This document shows, piece by piece, positions 44,657-53,639 of a DNA stretch of 64,000 nt; position 1 is the first letter of the stretch, and the number at the start of each line of letters is the position of its first letter. The translations under genes were made by a program, and so were the position numbers. This DNA is from Chishuiella changwenlii (lineage in GTDB: Bacteria; Bacteroidota; Bacteroidia; Flavobacteriales; Weeksellaceae). The stretch is from positions 1 to 64,000 of the forward strand of contig NZ_FRBH01000007.1 in NCBI RefSeq assembly GCF_900142565.1. The letters are read 5' to 3'. The notes beneath the pieces are model-generated. The model worked only from the letters and a program-made list of their open reading frames with translations. It did not search any database and had not been told where the DNA came from.

Positions 44657-46097
44657 GGTATGGAATCAAAATATAGAATGTAGTACCAACAGAAACTTCA
44701 GATTCGAAACGGATTGTACCATCGTAATCATCTATAATTTTCTTCACCATTGGTAAACCAATTCCCATTCCACTATTTTTAGTGGTAAACTTAGGTACAA
44801 ATATAGAACTTTGAGCTTCAACAGGAATTCCCTCTCCGTTGTCTTTTATAGTGATGTGAACGAAGTTATCTAATAACATAACATCTACCTTCACTTTAGC
44901 TTTTCGCGTGTGTGGAATGGATTGAAATGCGTTTTTAGTAATATTTGTAATTACCCTGTTCAAATATTGCTTATCAAAACGCATCATTATTGCTTTTGGC
45001 GAATAGTTAAATTCTACATATTCTGCAGGGAAAACGTATAAAGCATTTTTTATAACATCTATAATGTCAATCTTTTCATCATTACGAGAAGGCATTTTTG
45101 CAAAATCAGAAAATGCTTCTGCAATACTTGATATGGTATCTATTTGTTGCAACAAGATGTTTCCTGTTCGCATTGTTTTTTCTTCTAAATTGGGATCATT
45201 AATATCAAATTTACGCATGTGGTTCTGAATCATTAATCGCATTGGCGTTAATGGATTTCTTACTTCATGTGCAACTTGCCTTGCAAAATCTCTCCAAGCT
45301 TCTTCTCGCTCTTGTTTTGCAATTAAATCTGACTGATGTTTTAGCTTTTTCAGCATGTCGTTGTACGAATCAACTAAAACCTTAATTTCATCGTTCCCAT
45401 CATAACGAATGGGCATGTTATTTACAATAACTTCGGTTTCTCTAATGCGATCTGCAAAAGACCATAATCTTGTTAAAGTTTTCTTTGTAACAAAATATAC
45501 AGCCAATGTTCCAAATAAAATAATAACGGCAAATGCTAACCCATAACTTCCTATTAGGGTAAACATGTCTTGTTGTAAAAAGTCTTGATTAGATTGATAT
45601 GGTAAACATAGAATAGCAATATTTTCGTTGTAATAATTTTTTATATTGCTGTAAGATGAATAAATATCATTCTCGTTATTTGTGTCTTTATTGGTAATAA
45701 TAATCTCGTTGTTATTCTTTAGCCTATCAAGGATTTTTTGAGGTAAAACGTTATAAGTTGTAGAAACTGGTTGAGTAGTTAAAATCTTATTTCCACGTAA
45801 ATCATAAATAACAATATCTGTTTTATTGATGTCTCCAATTCTCAGGAAACCTTCCTCAAGAATATTGTGTATATTTTCTTTTGTAGCGACTCCGGGAAAA
45901 TTATCCATTTCATAATCCAAGGCAGCTTCTACAGCTCTTACTTTACGTTTTAAAATATCTTCGTGATATTGTTTAGTCTGATTATTAAAATGATTAGCAG
46001 TAATTAATAAAATAGCTCCTGCAGTAAATAGCAATATCGTTACCATATAAATGATAATTCGAACTGGTAGCGAAAAACTATTATTTTTTTTATTCAT
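44649..46097 (-). CDS. Sensor histidine kinase, NtrY-like
   Basis: 482 aa. TM1 is at residues 12-33, followed by a ~140-residue periplasmic sensor region, TM2 around 181-203, then HAMP. The HisKA phosphoacceptor His277 lies in QVAHEVRNPLTPMR, the NtrY-type H-box with NPLTP. The HATPase N-box contains NITKNAFQSI and a GMGIGLP G-box. The encoding gene sits between ribE and trmN6 with no response regulator beside it, so its partner must be elsewhere. The signal is unknown. Confidence 0.9.
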   Translation of the reverse strand: MNKKNNSFSLPVRIIIYMVTILLFTAGAILLITANHFNNQTKQYHEDILKRKVRAVEAALDYEMDNFPGVATKENIHNILEEGFLRIGDINKTDIVIYDLRGNKILTTQPVSTTYNVLPQKILDRLKNNNEIIITNKDTNNENDIYSSYSNIKNYYNENIAILCLPYQSNQDFLQQDMFTLIGSYGLAFAVIILFGTLAVYFVTKKTLTRLWSFADRIRETEVIVNNMPIRYDGNDEIKVLVDSYNDMLKKLKHQSDLIAKQEREEAWRDFARQVAHEVRNPLTPMRLMIQNHMRKFDINDPNLEEKTMRTGNILLQQIDTISSIAEAFSDFAKMPSRNDEKIDIIDVIKNALYVFPAEYVEFNYSPKAIMMRFDKQYLNRVITNITKNAFQSIPHTRKAKVKVDVMLLDNFVHITIKDNGEGIPVEAQSSIFVPKFTTKNSGMGIGLPMVKKIIDDYDGTIRFESEVSVGTTFYILIPYHE

Positions 46098-46098
46098 C

Positions 46099-46686
46099 TT
46101 ACTTTTGGACTAATCTTTTTACATATTTTCCAATGATATCAAATTCTAAGTTTAATGTATCTCCAACCTTTGCATTACTTAAATTAGTAAAATCCCATGT
46201 GTAAGGAATTATGGCAACGGAAAATTCTCCTACTTTACTATCTACTACGGTTAAACTAATACCGTTTAAACAAATAGATCCTTTTTCTACAGTTACATTT
46301 TTTGTACTGTCTTCATCGTAAGCAATTGTTATAAAATAACTTCCTTCTTGGTTGTCTATTGAGATAATTTTTCCTGTCTGATCTACATGACCTTGAACAA
46401 TATGACCATCTATACGACCATTAAACTGCAAACATCGTTCTAAATTTATCGAGTCGCCAATATTTAATGTGTTAAAATTTGTTTTCTGTATCGTTTCTTC
46501 TATAGCTGTAACCTTATAAAGGTCGTCTTTAAAATCTACAACAGTTAAGCAAACTCCGTTATGGGAAACACTTTGATCGATTTTTAATTCATCTACAAAA
46601 TCTGCTTTTATCCATAAATGCAAATTTGTTTGCTCTTGTTCTATTTTAACAAGTTTTCCTAAACTTTCTACAATTCCGGTAAACAT
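46099..46686 (-). CDS. ribE: Riboflavin synthase, alpha subunit
   Basis: Dismutates two molecules of 6,7-dimethyl-8-ribityllumazine to riboflavin. The 195-aa protein begins MFTGIVE and has two lumazine-binding halves, each with an NG-x-x-L-T-V motif (HNGVCLTVV, LNGISLTVV). It lies 1 base from the histidine kinase. No FMN riboswitch is seen in the short gap to the glmS terminator. Other riboflavin genes are not in the window. Confidence 0.96.
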   Translation of the reverse strand: MFTGIVESLGKLVKIEQEQTNLHLWIKADFVDELKIDQSVSHNGVCLTVVDFKDDLYKVTAIEETIQKTNFNTLNIGDSINLERCLQFNGRIDGHIVQGHVDQTGKIISIDNQEGSYFITIAYDEDSTKNVTVEKGSICLNGISLTVVDSKVGEFSVAIIPYTWDFTNLSNAKVGDTLNLEFDIIGKYVKRLVQK

Positions 46687-46734
46687 GATTAATTTTTTTT
46701 GTGAAAATAATGATTAATTATACAAATATAAAAT

Positions 46735-46770
46735 AAGATAGGGATGATTTTTTAACATCATCCCTATCTT
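46735..46770 (-). terminator. Terminator of glmS
   Basis: 14-base arms AAGATAGGGATGAT and complement around an 8-base loop, followed by ATTTTATATTT on the minus strand, between glmS and ribE. Confidence 0.8.
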
Positions 46771-46795
46771 GTATTCTAATAAAAATTGTTTTTTT

Positions 46796-48643
46796 TTATT
46801 CTACTGTAACAGATTTTGCTAAGTTACGAGGTTGATCAACATTTTTATCTAATTTAACTGCAATCCAATATGATAATAATTGTAATGGAATAGCTGTTAA
46901 AATAGGAGAAAATTCTTCTACAGTTTCTGGGATTACTACATAATCATCAGACATAGCAACAACTTGTGTATCTCCTTCGTTTACGATAGAGATTACTTTT
47001 GCACTACGAGATTTGATTTCTTGTATATTAGAAACTACTTTTTCATAATATCCTTTCTTAGGAGCAATAACAATAACTGGCATATTTTCATCCAATAAAG
47101 CAATTGGTCCATGTTTCATTTCAGCAGCAGGATATCCTTCTGCATGGATATAAGAAATTTCTTTTAATTTTAATGCACCTTCTAAAGCAGATGGATAGTT
47201 ATATCCACGACCTAAATAAATAGCATTTTTGTTGTCTTTATATTTTTCAGCAATTCTATCAATTACCCCTTCACAGTTATCAAGAATTTGTTGTACTAAA
47301 TTTGGAATACGCTCTAATTCTCTTGTTAACACAGTGAATTTTTCTGTTGATAATTGACCATTGTGTTTTCCTAATTTTAAAGCAATAAGAGCTAAAACAG
47401 TTAACTGAGCAGTAAATGCTTTTGTAGAAGCAACCCCAATTTCTGGTCCAGCATGTGTATAAGCTCCAGCATCAGTAATACGTGCAATAGAAGAACCAAC
47501 AACATTGTTAATTCCAAAAATAAACGCACCTGCTTCTTTTGCTAACTTTAATGCTGCTAAAGTATCTGCAGTTTCTCCAGATTGAGAAATAGCAATTACA
47601 ACATCTTCTTTATTAATGATAGGATTACGGTAACGGAATTCTGATGCATATTCAACTTCAACAGGAATACGAGCAAAATCCTCAATCATATATTCAGCAA
47701 CTAATCCTGCATGGTATGATGTACCACAAGCAACGATTATAATACGTTTTGCATTTAAGAATTTTTCTTGATGATCCCAAATACCAGCCATTTTGATAAT
47801 TCCTTCGTCTACTAAAAGACGTCCACGCATTGTATCGCGAATAGAACGAGGTTGTTCGTAGATTTCTTTTAACATGAAATGCTCAAAACCACCTTTTTCA
47901 ATTGCTTCAATATTCATTTGTAATTCTTGAATATCTAAAGATACTGGCTCATTATTTTGAATTGTACGAATGTCAACATCTTTATTTAAAGTAATTGTTG
48001 CCATATCACCATCTTCTAAATAAATGGCATCTTTTGTAAATTCAATAAATGGAGAAGCATCAGAAGCTACAAAGAACTCATCTTTTCCAATTCCAATTGC
48101 TAATGGAGAACCTAATCTACCAACAACAATTGTGTCAGCTTGTTCTTTATCAAGAACAGCAATTGCATACGCTCCAATAACTTCATTAAGTGCAACACGA
48201 ACAGCATCTGTTAAATTTAAATCTTGCTCTTCTTGGAACAATTGAATAAAGTTAACTAGAACTTCTGTATCTGTATCGCTATGAAAAACGTATCCTTTAT
48301 CTAACAATAATTGTTTAATAGCTTCGTAATTCTCAATAATTCCATTGTGAACTAAAACCAAACGCCCATTATTAGACATGTGTGGATGAGAGTTTACATC
48401 ATTAGGAACACCATGTGTTGCCCAACGCGTATGTCCTACACCTAAATGTGGAGTTTTGTCTAAGCCTGAAGATTTCTCTTCTAAATCAGAAACTTTTCCT
48501 TTTGTTTTTACTAATTCAAAATCAGAACCAGTTGATAAAACCAGACCTGCGCTATCATATCCTCGATATTCTAGTCTTTTAAGGCCATTTATAATAATTG
48601 GATACGCCTCTCGGTGTCCAATATATCCTACAATTCCACACAT
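46796..48643 (-). CDS. glmS: Glutamine--fructose-6-phosphate aminotransferase (isomerizing)
   Basis: 615-aa enzyme for glucosamine 6-phosphate synthesis, first step to UDP-GlcNAc. The N-terminal Ntn glutaminase starts at Cys2 (MCGIVGYIG), with HTRWATHG. Two SIS isomerase domains follow, with SQSGETADTL and IHAEGYPAAEMKHGP, and the C-terminus ends PRNLAKSVTVE. The length is standard. It is downstream of a DUF4270 gene. No glmS ribozyme is expected or seen in this phylum. Confidence 0.97.
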   Translation of the reverse strand: MCGIVGYIGHREAYPIIINGLKRLEYRGYDSAGLVLSTGSDFELVKTKGKVSDLEEKSSGLDKTPHLGVGHTRWATHGVPNDVNSHPHMSNNGRLVLVHNGIIENYEAIKQLLLDKGYVFHSDTDTEVLVNFIQLFQEEQDLNLTDAVRVALNEVIGAYAIAVLDKEQADTIVVGRLGSPLAIGIGKDEFFVASDASPFIEFTKDAIYLEDGDMATITLNKDVDIRTIQNNEPVSLDIQELQMNIEAIEKGGFEHFMLKEIYEQPRSIRDTMRGRLLVDEGIIKMAGIWDHQEKFLNAKRIIIVACGTSYHAGLVAEYMIEDFARIPVEVEYASEFRYRNPIINKEDVVIAISQSGETADTLAALKLAKEAGAFIFGINNVVGSSIARITDAGAYTHAGPEIGVASTKAFTAQLTVLALIALKLGKHNGQLSTEKFTVLTRELERIPNLVQQILDNCEGVIDRIAEKYKDNKNAIYLGRGYNYPSALEGALKLKEISYIHAEGYPAAEMKHGPIALLDENMPVIVIAPKKGYYEKVVSNIQEIKSRSAKVISIVNEGDTQVVAMSDDYVVIPETVEEFSPILTAIPLQLLSYWIAVKLDKNVDQPRNLAKSVTVE

Positions 48644-48668
48644 AATATTCTATAGTTTAGTTAATTTA

Positions 48669-50282
48669 TTATCTCTCAGAATAATATACTAAAAGCTTTA
48701 GCTTTTTAGCTTCAACTTCTGAGTTATTTCCATGTAATACAATTCTATAAGGATTGTATGCTCTATTATTTTGGTAAGGATTTGTACTATTAATAGTAGT
48801 TGCATCACTAGAAGATGTAACAAAATTACCCATTGTAATTAGCATTGTTTGATTTTGGAATTCATTATTCTTTTCTAACATGCTTTTTAAATGTTTTGTA
48901 ATATCAATAGTATAAAAATCCGTACTTCCAGTTACAATAGGATTAAAATGAACAGAATTTGGATAAGCATTATAAAACTCTAAAACATCAGCATATAATT
49001 CGCTAATAGCTTTACCATCTTTTGTATATTCATTCCAAGCAACAATGTATGGAGGTTTTGTTAATTTGTATGCGTCGTCTATAAAGAATTTTAATTTAGC
49101 ACCAATAATTGTAATGTTTTTAGAAGACATTTCTGTTTTCAAATCACTTAATTGTTGTTGATTAAAACGTAATTTAGCATAACTACCACTCATTCCATTT
49201 AAGAATATGCGTGCATCTCCTAATTCTGTATTAACATTTGCCATAGCAGCTTCGTATGTAGTACCAGCGTAATTATTTACAATTTGGCTTGCTGTTACAT
49301 TAGAACCTGCAAGTGATGCATTCCATATATTTGTAAAATCAAATCCATAAGTACCTGTTAATCTTTCTTTGTAATTCGTTTGTCCTTCTGTTTTAGCAGT
49401 AGGATTTTTGTACGAATAATACATGTTTAAGTTTAAACCATTTGGATTAAAATTAACAATAAATCCATCTGTTTCATCAACAGAGAATTCAAAACCTCTT
49501 ATATTTTCACGAATAAATGTTGAATAATCAGAAAGTAAACCTGTTTTCGCATTTTTAATGATTTTATCATCAAAATATTGCTTATCTAAAGTTACTTTAT
49601 ATCCTACAGTTTCTTGAAAAATATTAGTTGTAGCACTTCTTACTTTTACAATTTTATTACTAACTGTTTTACCAATAGTTGCAGTTCCAATTACTGGTGA
49701 ATTAACAGAAAATAAAGATTCAGAGCCATCTAATTTTGAAAAGTACTTAGAGCTTGTATACATAGGTGTATTAATATCTCTAACTTTCAAAGTCATGTTC
49801 ATGTCTTTTTTTCCATATAAAGAATCAACAGCATACTTTGTTGTAATTAATATTGTATCGTTATCTGTTGCTTTTTGATTAGGCTTAGATAAATTAATAG
49901 TGTCTTTAGATACTGGATCTTTAGAAGCATTAAAATAAACAGGAATATATAAATTAACTGAATCTATTTTTGTTTCTGTTCCAAAATCTGCATTTCCAAT
50001 AGTTGTAGGTCTTAATTGTGTATAGAATTTAGAAGAAGTTGTTCCAAAAACATTTTCATTATAAGCACCAAAAGCACCATTTTTTAAAACAAACTTATCT
50101 GTTCGTAAAGTATCAAACTTACTGTTATAGGCAATAACATCTAATGTTTTAACATTTCCTTCGGCTTCGCCTCCGATAACACCATTACCTAAACCTAATG
50201 TTTCATCTTCACATGAAACAATTGCTCCCATTCCAATCATCATTGCGATAGATACAGATAGGATATTCAAAAATTTTTTCAT
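48669..50282 (-). CDS. DUF4270-family lipoprotein
   Basis: 537 aa from the ATG at 50282; a TTG start nine bases out is less likely. The signal peptide carries lipobox GAIVSC with lipidated Cys24, followed by EDETLGLGNG. The body is a long beta-rich chain with many Thr and Asn, including a C-terminal YNAYPNSVHFNPIVTGSTDF-like section. DUF4270 genes next to glmS and the glycogen-synthase-like gene are a conserved flavobacterial arrangement as I recall. Location: outer membrane; function unknown. Confidence 0.86.
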   Translation of the reverse strand: MKKFLNILSVSIAMMIGMGAIVSCEDETLGLGNGVIGGEAEGNVKTLDVIAYNSKFDTLRTDKFVLKNGAFGAYNENVFGTTSSKFYTQLRPTTIGNADFGTETKIDSVNLYIPVYFNASKDPVSKDTINLSKPNQKATDNDTILITTKYAVDSLYGKKDMNMTLKVRDINTPMYTSSKYFSKLDGSESLFSVNSPVIGTATIGKTVSNKIVKVRSATTNIFQETVGYKVTLDKQYFDDKIIKNAKTGLLSDYSTFIRENIRGFEFSVDETDGFIVNFNPNGLNLNMYYSYKNPTAKTEGQTNYKERLTGTYGFDFTNIWNASLAGSNVTASQIVNNYAGTTYEAAMANVNTELGDARIFLNGMSGSYAKLRFNQQQLSDLKTEMSSKNITIIGAKLKFFIDDAYKLTKPPYIVAWNEYTKDGKAISELYADVLEFYNAYPNSVHFNPIVTGSTDFYTIDITKHLKSMLEKNNEFQNQTMLITMGNFVTSSSDATTINSTNPYQNNRAYNPYRIVLHGNNSEVEAKKLKLLVYYSER

Positions 50283-50297
50283 TAATCTCAACAGATT

Positions 50298-51110
50298 TTA
50301 ATTAGAGTTTAATACTCCTTCTACATAAAAGTTATTGTAAACTTCTTTTGCTTGCTCTTTAGAACAATTTTCTAATAAAGGAATACCTTGTTGGTTGATA
50401 TAATTTTTTACATCTTCTGGAATTACATCTTCTCCTTTTGCAACTGCATCAGCATAATGCAAAGAAGCTTGAATCATTCCTAAATGTGTAGGGTTTTCTA
50501 AATACTGTTTTACATCAGCCTCAACATTGTCAAAAGCTAATTTATTAACTAATTCTTTGTCTAACTCTCCTTCAAAAGCATTGTCGAATAAAGAAACGAC
50601 AACTTTAGCATCTTGAAAAAATGGATCGTCAGCATAATAATTTTTTAGATATAAAGGTACTAAACTTGACATCCATCCCATAACATGAACGACATCTGGT
50701 TTCCAGTTTAATTTTTTTACTGTTTCTAAAATTCCTTTTGCGAAGAAGATAGATCGTTCATCATTATCAGAAAACAAAGTATTGTTTTCTCCATAAACAT
50801 CTTTTCTTTTAAAATATTCTTCGTTATCGATGAAATACACTTGTAAACGCTCTCCTGGAACTGATGCTACTTTAATGATTAATGGTTGATCCAAATCATT
50901 AATAATCATGTTCATACCTGAAAGTCTTATTACTTCGTGTAATTGGTGTCTTCTTTCGTTTATTGCTCCAAATCTTGGCATAAAGATTCTTACATCTGCG
51001 CCATTACTTTGCATGATTTTTGGCAAGTCTAATGCTTGTGAAGACATCGGATTTTCAGGAAAGTAAGGTACCATTTCTGTTGTTACATACAATATGCGCT
51101 TTCCTTCCAT
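50298..51110 (-). CDS. Glycogen/starch synthase N-terminal-domain-like protein
   Basis: 270 aa from the ATG at 51110; a GTG start further out adds an unlike leader. RILYVTTEMVPYFPENPMS and PKIMQSNGADVRIFMPRFG resemble the N-terminal domain of GT5 synthases. The protein is about half the length of a full GlgA and lacks the C-terminal ADP-glucose domain (no second-half E-x7-E motif). Bacteroidota often carry this short form beside panC. Catalysis is doubtful; a regulatory or non-enzymatic role is possible. CAAATTTA at 51149-51156, read on the minus strand, is a possible -7 element. Confidence 0.8.
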   Translation of the reverse strand: MEGKRILYVTTEMVPYFPENPMSSQALDLPKIMQSNGADVRIFMPRFGAINERRHQLHEVIRLSGMNMIINDLDQPLIIKVASVPGERLQVYFIDNEEYFKRKDVYGENNTLFSDNDERSIFFAKGILETVKKLNWKPDVVHVMGWMSSLVPLYLKNYYADDPFFQDAKVVVSLFDNAFEGELDKELVNKLAFDNVEADVKQYLENPTHLGMIQASLHYADAVAKGEDVIPEDVKNYINQQGIPLLENCSKEQAKEVYNNFYVEGVLNSN

Positions 51111-51166
51111 AATTTCTATACTCTCTTTTCCTAATGAATAATAAGGCACAAATTTACAAAAAAATG

Positions 51167-51196
51167 TTGATATATTATTTGCTTATAGTAGCTTTG
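51167..51196 (+). promoter_or_regulatory. panC promoter
   Basis: TTG at 51167-51169, a 19-base spacer, and TAGCTTTG at 51189-51196, an exact Bacteroidota consensus match. It lies 35 bases before the ATG in the divergent spacer with the GT5-like gene. Confidence 0.7.
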
Positions 51197-51231
51197 CGCC
51201 TATATTAGTTTTTTTTTAACAAATCCACATC

Positions 51232-52074
51232 ATGGATATATTTAACGAAAAGGAAAAATTAACTCAAACAATTATCGAGTTAAAAAAACAAAACAAAACG
51301 ATTGGTTTTGTCCCTACAATGGGCGCTCTGCATGATGGACATATGTCTTTATTAAATGTTTCTAAAGCCCAAAATGATTATACAATTGTAAGTATTTTTG
51401 TCAATCCTACTCAATTTAATAATCCAGATGATTTAAAAAAATATCCTCGAACAGAAGAAAAAGACATCGAATTGTTAATAAAAAATGGCTGTGATTTTGT
51501 CTATATGCCATCTGTTAGCGATTTATATGAGGAAAATGAGAAAGCAAAACATTACGATTTTGGTACAATTGATAAAGTAATGGAAGGTTCTTCTCGACCT
51601 GGACATTTTGATGGAGTAGCAACAGTAGTTTCTAAATTATTTAACATTGTTCAACCTACAAAAGCCTACTTTGGAGAAAAGGATTTTCAACAAATTCGTA
51701 TTATTCAAGAAATGGTTAAACAAGAAAAACTAGATGTAGAAATTGTCCCTGTATCAATATATCGTGCTGTTTCTGGTTTAGCACTTAGTTCTAGAAATGC
51801 TCGTTTATCTTCGAAACAATTAAATGATGCACCACAGATTTATGAAATTCTTTCTAAAGCAGTCGCACTTAAAAGTGAAGGGAAAGATGTTGCAGAAATT
51901 AAACATTTTGTTGAGAAAGAATTTGCTCAATCTCCATTCGAATTAGAATATTTTGAAATAACAAACGAAGAAACATTATTATCAATAGAGCATTTTGAAG
52001 AGGCAAAAAATGTTAGAGGATTTGTTGTGGCTTATGCAGGAGATATTCGTTTAATAGATAACATCAAATTTTAA
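51232..52074 (+). CDS. panC: Pantothenate synthetase
   Basis: Joins pantoate and beta-alanine at the expense of ATP to give pantothenate. The 280-aa length is typical. The nucleotidylyl-transferase HxGH motif is PTMGALHDGH (His34, His37). GEKDFQQ and GLALSSRNARLS form the KMSKS-equivalent region. panD, which supplies beta-alanine, follows 85 bases later with its own promoter. Confidence 0.96.
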   Translation: MDIFNEKEKLTQTIIELKKQNKTIGFVPTMGALHDGHMSLLNVSKAQNDYTIVSIFVNPTQFNNPDDLKKYPRTEEKDIELLIKNGCDFVYMPSVSDLYEENEKAKHYDFGTIDKVMEGSSRPGHFDGVATVVSKLFNIVQPTKAYFGEKDFQQIRIIQEMVKQEKLDVEIVPVSIYRAVSGLALSSRNARLSSKQLNDAPQIYEILSKAVALKSEGKDVAEIKHFVEKEFAQSPFELEYFEITNEETLLSIEHFEEAKNVRGFVVAYAGDIRLIDNIKF

Positions 52075-52123
52075 ATAAATTAATTTTTTATATTAAAATA
52101 TTTTAAAATTTTTAGAATAGCTT

Positions 52124-52152
52124 TTGAATTTATTTTGTTAAACGTAACTTTG
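52124..52152 (+). promoter_or_regulatory. panD promoter
   Basis: TTG at 52124-52126, an 18-base spacer, and TAACTTTG at 52145-52152, an exact consensus match. The -7 element ends seven bases before the ATG, so the mRNA would be leaderless or nearly so. Confidence 0.7.
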
Positions 52153-52159
52153 TAAAATT

Positions 52160-52507
52160 ATGATGGTAGAAGTTTTTCACTCTAAAATACATAGAGTTAA
52201 GGTAACAGATGCAAAATTAAACTATATTGGAAGTATCACAATTGATGAAGATTTAATTGATGCTGCAAATATGGTTGTTGGGCAAAAAGTGCAAATCGTT
52301 GTACAAGACAATGGTGAACGATTTGAAACATATATTATTAAAGGTAAACGTGGGAGCGGAGAAATCTGTTTAAATGGTCCTGCAGCTCGTAGAGTGCAAG
52401 TTGGTGATACAATTATTATCATTACTTATGCAATGTTGGATTTTGAAGAGGCTAAAACCTACGAACCGACAATTGTTTTTCCGAACGAAAACAATCGTTT
52501 AGATTAA
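52160..52507 (+). CDS. panD: Aspartate 1-decarboxylase
   Basis: 115-aa pyruvoyl enzyme that makes beta-alanine from aspartate. The self-cleavage site is Gly24-Ser25 in [17 protein letters not shown] precedes it, and [11 protein letters not shown] and [12 protein letters not shown] follow as in the family. Two ATG codons are adjacent and either could be the start. It shares a unit with the downstream membrane protein (22-base gap). Confidence 0.96.
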   Translation: MMVEVFHSKIHRVKVTDAKLNYIGSITIDEDLIDAANMVVGQKVQIVVQDNGERFETYIIKGKRGSGEICLNGPAARRVQVGDTIIIITYAMLDFEEAKTYEPTIVFPNENNRLD

Positions 52508-52529
52508 AGAAATTAATTTTTAATTATAC

Positions 52530-53555
52530 ATGAAGAGTAAGATTAAACAATCACTCTTCTTAATCATTGCTTCGCTGTTAGCTATTTTTTTTATTGTAAT
52601 AACAGTGAAGCAAATTGATTTCGAACGAGTTGCATCCGTTTTAAAAGAAACCAATTATTTTTGGATTTTTGCCTCAATGGCAATTAGTATTTTAACCTAT
52701 TGTATTCGTGCTTCTCGTTGGAATCTTCTTCTTAAACCCATGGGGTATCACACCAAAACATCTTCAGGGTTTTGGGCAATCTCTTTTGCTTATTTTATGA
52801 ATTTAACAATTCCAAGAAGTGGGGAAGTAGCGCGTGCAACAAGTTTATATAAAATGGAGAGAGTTCCATTCGAAAAATCTTTTGGGACTGTTGTATTGGA
52901 ACGTGTGATAGATCTTTTATTTTTAGGATTGTCTTTCGGTTTAACACTTCTATTTAATTATGAAACTCTTATTCACTTTATAAAATTAGGCGATAAAGAA
53001 AACTCATCAATTGATACAAAAGAGCCATCTTATGTAAAATATTACATCGCTATTGGGATTCTGGTTTTAGGAGTTTTAATCATCACTTTTTTCTGGAAAA
53101 AAATAACTCAATTATCCTTTTTTGAAAAAATAAAAAAATTCTTACTTGGTCTTTGGGAAGGAATAAAATCTATTTCTAAACTAGAAAAAAGAGGTTTATT
53201 TATTTTTTATTCTTTCGCACTTTGGATATGTTATTTCTTAATGACTTACCTTGTCTTTTTTGCATTTCCCGATACTAAAAACTTTGGAATTCCAGAAGGA
53301 TTATTCTTATTAATAGCAGGCTCATTAGGAATGATTTTACCCGTTTCTGGAGGTTTAGCTTATCCGTATGTTATGTCCATTGCATTTTCTGCTGTTTATT
53401 TTACAAAAGGAGGAGATGAGCAAGAGGGAAGAGCTATTGGAGACTATTTTGGATTGATACTTTACTTAGCTCAAGTTATATCAATGTTAGTATTCGGGCT
53501 AATAGCTATCTATAAAATTGCTCGAATCCGACGAGATTCTACGGTTGGAAATTAG
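52530..53555 (+). CDS. Flippase-like / lysylphosphatidylglycerol synthase TM-family membrane protein
   Basis: 341 aa with seven or eight membrane segments. The UPF0104 signature appears as IRASRWNLLLKPMG and MNLTIPRSGEVARATSLYKMERVPFEKSFGTVVLERVIDL. It lacks the catalytic domain of MprF, so it does not itself make lysyl-PG. Relatives are membrane flippases or glycolipid transporters. Clustering with panD is recurrent in flavobacteria, and the link to pantothenate is not clear. Confidence 0.85.
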   Translation: MKSKIKQSLFLIIASLLAIFFIVITVKQIDFERVASVLKETNYFWIFASMAISILTYCIRASRWNLLLKPMGYHTKTSSGFWAISFAYFMNLTIPRSGEVARATSLYKMERVPFEKSFGTVVLERVIDLLFLGLSFGLTLLFNYETLIHFIKLGDKENSSIDTKEPSYVKYYIAIGILVLGVLIITFFWKKITQLSFFEKIKKFLLGLWEGIKSISKLEKRGLFIFYSFALWICYFLMTYLVFFAFPDTKNFGIPEGLFLLIAGSLGMILPVSGGLAYPYVMSIAFSAVYFTKGGDEQEGRAIGDYFGLILYLAQVISMLVFGLIAIYKIARIRRDSTVGN

Positions 53556-53584
53556 TCGTTAATACAATTAAAATAACACATAAT

Positions 53585-53621
53585 AAAACCCCCAATATCT
53601 TTTAAAGATATTGGGGGTTTT
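53585..53621. terminator. Bidirectional terminator before leuS
   Basis: 18-base arms AAAACCCCCAATATCTTT and complement around a single T, with five G-C pairs and a T run. It lies between the convergent UPF0104 gene and leuS. Confidence 0.9.
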
Positions 53622-53639
53622 TATATTTATTAGAACTTC

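Noticed and set aside
46687-46795. FMN riboswitch upstream of ribE or glmS ribozyme
   Set aside because: The gap is short and occupied by the glmS terminator. No conserved RFN or ribozyme core is visible.
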